This document shows, piece after piece, positions 44,219 through 49,640 of a stretch of 49,640 bases of DNA; position 1 is the stretch's first letter, and each line of letters opens with the position of its first letter. The notes under the pieces are model-generated. The model saw only the letters and a list, made by a program, of their open reading frames with translations, was not told where the DNA came from and did no database searches. Origin of the DNA: Gammaproteobacteria bacterium. GTDB lineage: Bacteria; Pseudomonadota; Gammaproteobacteria; Ga0077536. The stretch is from NCBI GenBank assembly GCA_030833185.1, contig JAURHQ010000008.1, positions 1-49,640 of the forward strand, written 5' to 3'. A program made the translations under genes and the position numbers.

Positions 44219-45736
44219 ATGAATATTCGACACAACCTCATCGCCAATTTTGTGGGCCAAGGCTGGGTCGCTGCTGTTTCTCTGGCCTTTATTCCGCTCT
44301 ACATCAGATATCTAGGCATGGAGGCCTATGGCCTGATTGGATTTTTCGCGCTCTTGCAGGGCTGGCTCGCGGCGCTGGATATGGGACTCACCCCAACCCT
44401 GTCCAGAGAAATGGCACGCTACGCGGCCGGGCAGCATCAGCCGCGAGACATCTGCGAAATATTCACGTCGATAGAAACCACCTTCCTGGTGATAGCCGGT
44501 CTCATCGCCTTGGGCCTCATGGCGTTAGCTGGCGTGATCGCGAGCGCTTGGTTACAGACCAGCCAGATCAACTTGTCATCACTTACAACGGCCTTGATGC
44601 TGATCGCATGGTTGATCGCGTTCAGGTGGCTGGCAGGATTGTACAAAGGGGCGATCAACGGCTTGCAGAATCAGGTTTGGTTGAACGCCTGCGTGGCAGG
44701 CTTTTCGACCCTGCGCGCGGTCGGCGTGTTGGCCGTGCTGCACTGGCTTTCATCAAGCATTGAAGCGTTTTTCCTCTACCAGTGTCTGCTGACGCTGATA
44801 GAAGCGGCAGTGTTGCGGGCACGGTTGCTTTCTTATCTGCCCAACGTGAATCCACCCGCCAGGCCCAGCCTGAGAGCGCTAGCAGGGATCTGGCAATTCG
44901 CCGGCGGCATGTTGCTTATCACCGCGCTGGCGACGCTGCTAACCCAGGTCGACAAGCTCATGCTGTCGCGCATGCTGTCGCTGGCGCAGTTCGGCAGTTA
45001 CTCGCTGGCCAGCTCGCTTTCCATGACCCTGAGCGCGTTCGCCGCATTGGTGTTTACCGCCATTTATCCCCGCCTGACGGGATTGGTTACGCAGGTCGGC
45101 GAATCAACGATCGCCGCGCACTATCATCAGTACGCGCAACTAATGAGCATGATCACGATTCCGCCAGGGTTGGTGCTGGCGTTCTTCGCGGATAGGGTGA
45201 TGTTCGCGTGGACTGGGGATCCCAAACTGACGGCAGAGGTTGCGCCGCTATTGTCGATTCTCGCGCTTGGCTCGCTGTTCAATGCCTTGATGCACCTGCC
45301 TTACGCATTGCAATTGGCCTATGGATGGACACGCTTTGCCATCAGTATGAATCTGATTTCGGTACTGTTGCTCGTGCCAGCAACCTATTGGAGCGTTTCA
45401 CATCACGGTCCCATCGCGGCGGCGGTGGTATGGATGCTGCTCAACTTGGGCTACCTCCTGGTGGGCGTCCCATTGATGCATCGACGTCTTTTGCGTGGTG
45501 AATGCTCTCGCTGGTACCGGTTTGATATCGGCCTGCCGCTACTGACAGGGACGCTGGTCATCGGCACGGTCTTCTATTTTGTGCGAGGCACTGCACTCGA
45601 AGATCGCGGTGCAAGCCTTGGTGTTGTGCTGGTGGCAGGCGCGCTGTGTACGATCGCGACGATCTTGTCCACTCCATTTGGCATACAGATGTTGCGAGGG
45701 GTGATCAAGTCGGGCAGCTTAACCATCCCGCGCTGA
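44219..45736 (+). CDS. Polysaccharide flippase (Wzx/MATE-like)
   Basis: 505 residues with about 12-14 hydrophobic segments spread evenly along the chain, such as WVAAVSLAFIPLYI, TFLVIAGLIALGLMALAG, GGMLLITALATLLTQ and ILALGSLFNALMHL. The N-terminal arrangement (FIPLYIRYLGMEAYGLIGFF) is typical of Wzx-type O-unit and capsule transporters. It would move lipid-linked oligosaccharides across the inner membrane. No Wzy polymerase is recognisable in the window, so the polymerase may lie outside it or another system is used. The DNA is noticeably less GC-rich than the catabolic region. Confidence 0.92.
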   Translation: MNIRHNLIANFVGQGWVAAVSLAFIPLYIRYLGMEAYGLIGFFALLQGWLAALDMGLTPTLSREMARYAAGQHQPRDICEIFTSIETTFLVIAGLIALGLMALAGVIASAWLQTSQINLSSLTTALMLIAWLIAFRWLAGLYKGAINGLQNQVWLNACVAGFSTLRAVGVLAVLHWLSSSIEAFFLYQCLLTLIEAAVLRARLLSYLPNVNPPARPSLRALAGIWQFAGGMLLITALATLLTQVDKLMLSRMLSLAQFGSYSLASSLSMTLSAFAALVFTAIYPRLTGLVTQVGESTIAAHYHQYAQLMSMITIPPGLVLAFFADRVMFAWTGDPKLTAEVAPLLSILALGSLFNALMHLPYALQLAYGWTRFAISMNLISVLLLVPATYWSVSHHGPIAAAVVWMLLNLGYLLVGVPLMHRRLLRGECSRWYRFDIGLPLLTGTLVIGTVFYFVRGTALEDRGASLGVVLVAGALCTIATILSTPFGIQMLRGVIKSGSLTIPR

Positions 45737-45864
45737 ACTTCCAGTAGCATCGTGCACGCGTTCTGCAGGGTGCGAAATGCCGCCACAGACTATGTTCGCC
45801 ATAGGCGCTGGCGCCCCGTCATTGAAACCGTTGAGTGCGTTCCCAAACGGCAAGCGAAACGACT

Positions 45865-46767
45865 ATGAACAACCCACTTCCGCTCGTGTCTATTGGCATT
45901 CCGACATATAACCGATGTGACTTGCTGGCCCGCGCGATTGACTCCGTATTAGGCCAATCCTATCGGGCAATCGAAGTTATCGTGTCTGACAATGCCTCCG
46001 TGGACGACACTGAGCGGGTTTGCCGAGAATTTTCGCTGCGAGATTCGCGCCTGCGTTACCATCGTGCGAAGGACAATCAGGGACCCATCTGGAATTTTTC
46101 CAAAGTGTTGCGGATGGCCACAGGCGAATACTTCATGTGGCTTGCAGATGATGATTGGATTGACGTTGGCTATGTGGCCGCGTGCTTGTCGCGACTAAGT
46201 GTCTCGCCCGACGTCAGTCTGGTTGGAGGGCGGTCTGAGTACATTCGAAACGGAGCCGTGGTTGAGTTGGGCAGCGTGGTTCAGGTGTGCGCTCTCCAGC
46301 CTTGGCATAGGGTCTTTTCCTACTATACGCAGGTCTCAGATAACGGAATTTTCTATGGGCTAATGCGGAAATGGCAGGTGGAGAAAGTCCCGCTCCGATG
46401 TGAGATGGCGAGTGACTGGCTGTTGGTCGGTGGCCTGGCTTTTCACGGAAAGATTGAAACGCTGGATGAGGTGAAAGTGCATCGGGAACTCGGTGGCGCC
46501 ACTGCCAGTTTCGCGCAAATTTGCCGAACGCTGGGTTTACCCAGAAGTCACGCGATTTTCCCCGAGCTGACCTTGGCGTTTAACGTCGCCCGGGATGCGC
46601 TGGTCAGAGGAGAGGCTTTCTCGAAGTGCCCAACTGCCGAACGGACCCTCTGGGCGAGTTTGCTTTTTGTGGCGGTTTTTGGGCGACAGGTTGTGGTGAC
46701 ATTGTGGCGGCGCCTCACGAGAATCTGTGAACGCTTTCGGAGCCGTTCCACTCGGGCTGCGCGCTAA
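45865..46767 (+). CDS. Glycosyltransferase family 2
   Basis: 300 residues from ATG 45865; the ORF-track GTG is 10 codons earlier and lacks support. The GT-A start PLVSIGIPTYNRCDLLARAI and VIVSDNASVDDT are typical, and the metal-binding DxD lies in MWLADDDWIDVGY (about 100-112). The C-terminal 40 residues contain a hydrophobic stretch (LLFVAVFGRQVVVTLW) and a basic tail, so it may attach to the inner membrane. It transfers a sugar from a nucleotide donor to a lipid-linked acceptor. Codon usage is similar to the flippase gene, suggesting joint acquisition. Confidence 0.9.
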   Translation: MNNPLPLVSIGIPTYNRCDLLARAIDSVLGQSYRAIEVIVSDNASVDDTERVCREFSLRDSRLRYHRAKDNQGPIWNFSKVLRMATGEYFMWLADDDWIDVGYVAACLSRLSVSPDVSLVGGRSEYIRNGAVVELGSVVQVCALQPWHRVFSYYTQVSDNGIFYGLMRKWQVEKVPLRCEMASDWLLVGGLAFHGKIETLDEVKVHRELGGATASFAQICRTLGLPRSHAIFPELTLAFNVARDALVRGEAFSKCPTAERTLWASLLFVAVFGRQVVVTLWRRLTRICERFRSRSTRAAR

Positions 46768-46840
46768 ATTGAGACGCTGCTTGGCTTGATGGACACAATA
46801 GAGACCCGCGTAAAACCCACGTCCAGCGGGAAGAGAGACG

Positions 46841-47965
46841 ATGCGCATTTGCTTCGACAGCCAGATCTTCGGCGTGCAGGCCTACGGCGGGATCTCCCGT
46901 TACTTTGCCGGGGTGGCGGCCGAACTGCCGCGACTTGGCGAACTGGACATCAGGATTGCAGCGCCCTTGCATATCAACGCCTATCTTGAGCAACTGCCGG
47001 CAGGGATGGTGCTCGGCCGACGGGTAGCTAATCCTCGCGGCATCTCCTTGCTTCGCCGTCTGGCCGGCGCCGCGCTGTGTGAACGCACGCAGCGACGTCT
47101 CGCGCCGGCGATCGTTCATAAGACCTATTACCACGCTTTCCCGCGGGCCCCGGCGCAGGCCAAGGTGGCCGTGACGGTCTACGACCTTATTCAGGAGCGG
47201 TTTCCGCAAGACTTTCCGCCGGGTAATTTCATTCCAAAAATGAAACGTCTGGCGGTTCAGAAGGCGGACCATATCTTCTGCATTTCGGAGCACACCAAAC
47301 GTGATTTGCTGGCCACCTATCCGGTGGATGAAAGTCGAGTGTCCGTTACGCTGCTGGGATTCGATTCCATGCAGGGGCTGTCGGAGACGGCGAATCCCGT
47401 CGAGTTCAGGCGCCGGCTGTTCGGTGGCGATCGGCCGTATCTGTTATTTGTCGGACGCCGGCCTGGCTATAAGAACTTCTGGGGCATGATCAATGCGTTT
47501 GCCGCCTCCCCTTGGCTGCGCGAACATTTTGGAGTCTTGTGTTTTGGGGGTGGCAAGTTTGGCGTAGACGAACTTGCGCGACTGCAAGAACTGGGCGTTG
47601 CGGATGCCGTGCGGCAGCTGGGCGGTAGCGATGCGGTGCTGGCAGACTGCTATCGACACGCAGCCGTGTTCGTGTTTCCGTCGCTTTACGAAGGTTTCGG
47701 GATCCCCCCGCTGGAGGCGATGTCGGTGGCTTGCCCGGTAGTCGCCAGCAACACGAGCTCGATCCCTGAGGTGGTGGGTGACGCGGCAGCCTCTTTCGAC
47801 CCGGCCTCCGATGAGGCGCTACGCGAAACGCTGGAGCGCCTGCTTAATTCGGACGACGAGCGCATGGAACTCAAGCAACGAGGATTAGCGCGCTGCGCAA
47901 GATTCTCATGGCGGCGCTGCGCAGCAGAGACATTAAAGGGCTATCACGCGATGTTACGGCGATGA
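46841..47965 (+). CDS. Glycosyltransferase family 4 (GT-B, mannosyltransferase-like)
   Basis: 374 residues; GGAAGAGAG upstream of the ATG. The GT-B fold is indicated by the glycine-rich N-terminal GVQAYGGISRYFAGV, SEHTKRDLLATYP in the middle, LLFVGRRPGYKNFWG at the start of the C-terminal domain, and the nucleotide-sugar EX7E motif EGFGIPPLEAMS (about 287-298). It resembles retaining mannosyltransferases of the WbaZ/MtfB kind. Combined with the Gmd-like gene overlapping its stop (ATGA), a GDP-sugar donor is a reasonable inference. Confidence 0.92.
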   Translation: MRICFDSQIFGVQAYGGISRYFAGVAAELPRLGELDIRIAAPLHINAYLEQLPAGMVLGRRVANPRGISLLRRLAGAALCERTQRRLAPAIVHKTYYHAFPRAPAQAKVAVTVYDLIQERFPQDFPPGNFIPKMKRLAVQKADHIFCISEHTKRDLLATYPVDESRVSVTLLGFDSMQGLSETANPVEFRRRLFGGDRPYLLFVGRRPGYKNFWGMINAFAASPWLREHFGVLCFGGGKFGVDELARLQELGVADAVRQLGGSDAVLADCYRHAAVFVFPSLYEGFGIPPLEAMSVACPVVASNTSSIPEVVGDAAASFDPASDEALRETLERLLNSDDERMELKQRGLARCARFSWRRCAAETLKGYHAMLRR

Positions 47966-48924
47966 AAGCGCTGGTCTGTGGCGTTTCCGGGCAGGATGGC
48001 ACCTATCTGGCGCGCCTGCTGCTGCAAAAGGGATATGAAGTTTGGGGCACCTCGCGCGATGCCCAGATTGCGAGCTTCAGCGGCCTTCATCTGTTGGGCA
48101 TCCACGCGCAAGTGACGCTGCGCTCAATGGCGCCCAACGATTTCCGTAGCGTGTTCTCAGTCGTCAACGACTGCCAGCCCGACGAGATCTACTTTCTTGC
48201 GGGACAGAGTTCGGTCGGACTGTCTTTCGACCAACCGGCCGAAACGCTGGAAAGCATGCTGTTGGGTGCGCTCAACTTGATGGAAGCCATTCGTCTACTA
48301 AAGCGCCCGACCCGGCTGTATCACGCCAGTTCCAGCGAATGCTTTGGCGAAATGGGCCAGCCGGCGGACGAGAGCACCTCGTTTGCACCGCGGAGTCCCT
48401 ACGCGGTGGCCAAGGCCTCTGCGCATTGGCTGGTGGCCAATTATCGCGAAGCCTATGGGCTCTTTGCCTGCAACGGTATTTTGTTTAATCACGAATCACC
48501 CTTGCGTCCGTCCCGTTTCGTAACCCGCAAAATCATTGCCGCTGCCTGCGACATCGCGTTGGGCAGCACCCAACGGCTCGCCCTGGGGCGTCTGGATATC
48601 GTGCGCGATTGGGGCTGGGCGCCAGAGTACGTCGATGCCATGTGGCGGATGCTGCAAACCGACGAGCCGCAAGATTTCGTCATCGCCACCGGCGAAGCCA
48701 ATTCGCTTGAGGCCTTCGTCGATGCGGTGTTTTCCAGTCTGGATCTGGACTGGCGTGGGCATGTGGACATCGACACCAGGCTGCTGCGTCCTTCCGATCT
48801 GAAATGGAGTCAGGGTAATCCGGCGCGCGCCGAGCGAACGCTGGGCTGGCAAGCCGCCTTCAGGATGCGCGATGTGGCGCGGGAAATGGTGCGCGTTGAG
48901 CTCGCGAGCAGACAGCGGACCTAG
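47962..48924 (+). CDS. gmd: GDP-mannose 4,6-dehydratase-like SDR
   Basis: 320 residues from ATG 47962 in an ATGA overlap. The NADP motif is GVSGQDGTYLARLLL, the Gmd hallmark GQDG. YHASSSECFGE, SPYAVAKASAHWL and LFNHESPLRP..FVTRKI all match Gmd. It is shorter than typical Gmd (340-370) because the region after the Rossmann motif, which normally holds the RRSS loop and a tetramer contact, reads GTSRDAQIASFSG. It should make GDP-4-keto-6-deoxymannose. No Fcl or Rmd gene for the next step is found downstream; the SDR at 37382 is a candidate. The substrate could also be another NDP-hexose. Confidence 0.88.
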   Translation: MKALVCGVSGQDGTYLARLLLQKGYEVWGTSRDAQIASFSGLHLLGIHAQVTLRSMAPNDFRSVFSVVNDCQPDEIYFLAGQSSVGLSFDQPAETLESMLLGALNLMEAIRLLKRPTRLYHASSSECFGEMGQPADESTSFAPRSPYAVAKASAHWLVANYREAYGLFACNGILFNHESPLRPSRFVTRKIIAAACDIALGSTQRLALGRLDIVRDWGWAPEYVDAMWRMLQTDEPQDFVIATGEANSLEAFVDAVFSSLDLDWRGHVDIDTRLLRPSDLKWSQGNPARAERTLGWQAAFRMRDVAREMVRVELASRQRT

Positions 48925-48942
48925 CGCAAACGCGCCTACATC

Positions 48943-48995
48943 TGGGGGCAGCGTAAAAATACAAATCCTTCCTCAGAATTTTTACCCTGACCCCA
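48943..48995. repeat. Palindromic REP/MITE-like element
   Basis: TGGGGGCAGCGTAAAAATA and AATTTTTACCCTGACCCCA form a 19-bp inverted repeat with about three mismatches around a 15-nt loop. The arm TGGGGTCAGGGTAAAAATT resembles the GGGGTCAGAGTAAA repeats commonly linked to REP-associated tyrosine transposases in gammaproteobacteria. It lies 19 nt after the gmd stop and could also serve as its terminator. No transposase of that type is visible here. Confidence 0.7.
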
Positions 48996-49022
48996 AACGC
49001 TTGGCCATGCTCGGCGCCCGCG

Positions 49023-49205
49023 TCAGGACATCCGTCTTCTGTTGAGCAGGGCAGCCACACAGAGGAAGCCGCCGAACAGCGCAATCAGCACCAGCCCGTA
49101 TTGGAACAGACGCCGTTCGTGCGCCTGCAACAACTCGTCCAGCCGCGCGACGCCCGCTGCGGCGTGTTCGCTGTCGGCCCGACGTCCCCCCGCTTTCAGT
49201 AGCAT
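49023..49205 (-). pseudogene. C-terminal remnant of a membrane protein truncated by the IS element
   Basis: A 60-residue frame with a polar helix (RLDELLQAHERRL), one transmembrane segment (YGLVLIALFGGFLCVAALL) and a positive tail (NRRRMS). Its ATG lies 3 nt from the apparent end of the IS3 element and is in the same frame as the transposase, separated from it by the TAG stop and two codons. The simplest reading is that the IS removed the 5' part of a larger gene, leaving the last exported or anchored segment. It could instead be a genuine small membrane protein driven from the IS end. No family is recognised. Confidence 0.5.
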
Positions 49206-49207
49206 TT

Positions 49208-49640
49208 TGATCTAGAGCCAATCCTGCCTTCGGGTTGTGTTGCTTGCCAGTTGTTTCGCATAGGCCGCAGGCGTCATTCCGCCCAGCGCCTTCTTCGGTC
49301 TTTCCTCGTTGTACTCTCGTCGCCAACGTTCGATCTCAAACCGGGCATGCGCCAGACTCGTGAACCAGTGTTCGTTCAGGCACTCATCTCGGAGCCGCCC
49401 GTTCAGGGATTCAACGTAGGCATTCTGGTTCGGCTTACCGGGTTCAATCAGTTTCAGCGTCACACCCGTCCGGTGCGCCCAGGTCAGCATCGCTCGACCC
49501 GTAAACTCCGGGCCATTGTCGGTCCGTATGATCCCGGGCTTCCCGCGACCTGCGCAGATCTCGTCGAGGATGCGAACCAGGTGGTCTCCGCCCATGCTGT
49601 GCTCGGCGACTGTCGCCACGACCTCGTGCGTCCCATCGTC
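49208..49640 (-). mobile_element. IS3-family insertion sequence, one end only
   Basis: The element seems to end at TGATCTAGAGCC (49208), consistent with IS3-family termini that begin TG and finish CA. It contains the 3' part of a DDE transposase and continues beyond the window. The outer boundary is set by this TG and the adjacent truncated gene; target-site duplication cannot be checked because the other end is missing. Confidence 0.7.
49212..49640 (-). CDS. IS3-family transposase, OrfB C-terminal part (partial)
   Basis: At least 142 residues, open at the window edge; the ORF-track GTG start is only a window artefact, since the frame continues upstream as DDGTHEV. The rve integrase core shows the second catalytic Asp in [10 protein letters not shown] and the Glu in [19 protein letters not shown]. 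The tail [19 protein letters not shown] with TPAAYA is characteristic of IS3-group (IS407/IS2-like) OrfB proteins. The stop TAG lies 4 nt inside the IS end. It catalyses copy-out-paste-in transposition. The frame seen here is intact. Confidence 0.93.
   Translation of the reverse strand, partial: DDGTHEVVATVAEHSMGGDHLVRILDEICAGRGKPGIIRTDNGPEFTGRAMLTWAHRTGVTLKLIEPGKPNQNAYVESLNGRLRDECLNEHWFTSLAHARFEIERWRREYNEERPKKALGGMTPAAYAKQLASNTTRRQDWL

Noticed and set aside
48298-48852. Minus-strand ORFs inside the gmd-like gene
   Set aside because: Shadow frames of a gene with clear Gmd motifs.

Overview
The window is GC-rich, gene-dense DNA, most likely from a hydrocarbon- or steroid-degrading Proteobacterium. 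A gammaproteobacterium of the Nevskiales/Steroidobacter type is my inference. It rests on gene content: CoA-ester catabolism, a DUF1302/DUF1329 pair, a cytochrome P450, a Baeyer-Villiger-type monooxygenase, class III CoA transferases, polar REP-like repeats and an IS3 element. No rRNA, tRNA, CRISPR array or phage genes were seen.

Region 1 (about 0.2-15.2 kb) is a catabolic block. It encodes a luciferase-like flavin oxidoreductase, two crotonase-fold proteins, a P450, a small ferredoxin-like-fold protein, two overlapping acyl-CoA dehydrogenase subunits, an amidase, a class III CoA transferase, a VOC/epimerase-like protein, and a minus-strand unit of thiolase-fold protein, methyltransferase and DUF35 protein. 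Several of these lack canonical catalytic residues: the crotonase Glu pair, the thiolase Cys and the P450 I-helix acid. This suggests ring-cleavage or retro-aldol chemistry rather than plain beta-oxidation. A cysteine-less LOV-like PAS protein, a Nei DNA glycosylase, a structured intergenic segment and a 100-bp tandem REP-like repeat are interspersed.

Region 2 (15.3-21.2 kb) is a tight plus-strand envelope operon: DUF1302 beta-barrel, DUF1329 protein, a duplicated-domain lipoprotein with a Met/His-rich loop, and a small helical exported protein. Overlaps are 11, 11 and 4 nt. A flavin monooxygenase follows. Region 3 (21.2-34.6 kb) holds sensing and housekeeping genes. These are a PAS-containing chemoreceptor, cytochrome c, CBS protein, Hsp20, Ogt, a homodimeric-type 2-oxoacid dehydrogenase E1 divergent from an Lrp-family regulator, and a coupled solute-binding lipoprotein / hybrid kinase / REC-EAL operon that probably links a small-molecule signal to c-di-GMP.

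Region 4 (34.7-37.2 kb) returns to catabolism with a flavin hydroxylase of the acyl-CoA dehydrogenase fold and a second class III CoA transferase. Region 5 (37.4-48.9 kb) is a surface-polysaccharide locus. It encodes a CDP-6-deoxyhexose pathway (RfbF, RfbG, a 3,5-epimerase-like protein, C-methyltransferase-like proteins and a CmcI-like protein), a Wzx-type flippase, two glycosyltransferases and a Gmd-like dehydratase. Its middle part is visibly more A/T-rich than the rest. The window ends in a palindromic repeat, a membrane-protein fragment and the end of an IS3-family element.

All functional calls come from reading motifs by eye. No database search was run.
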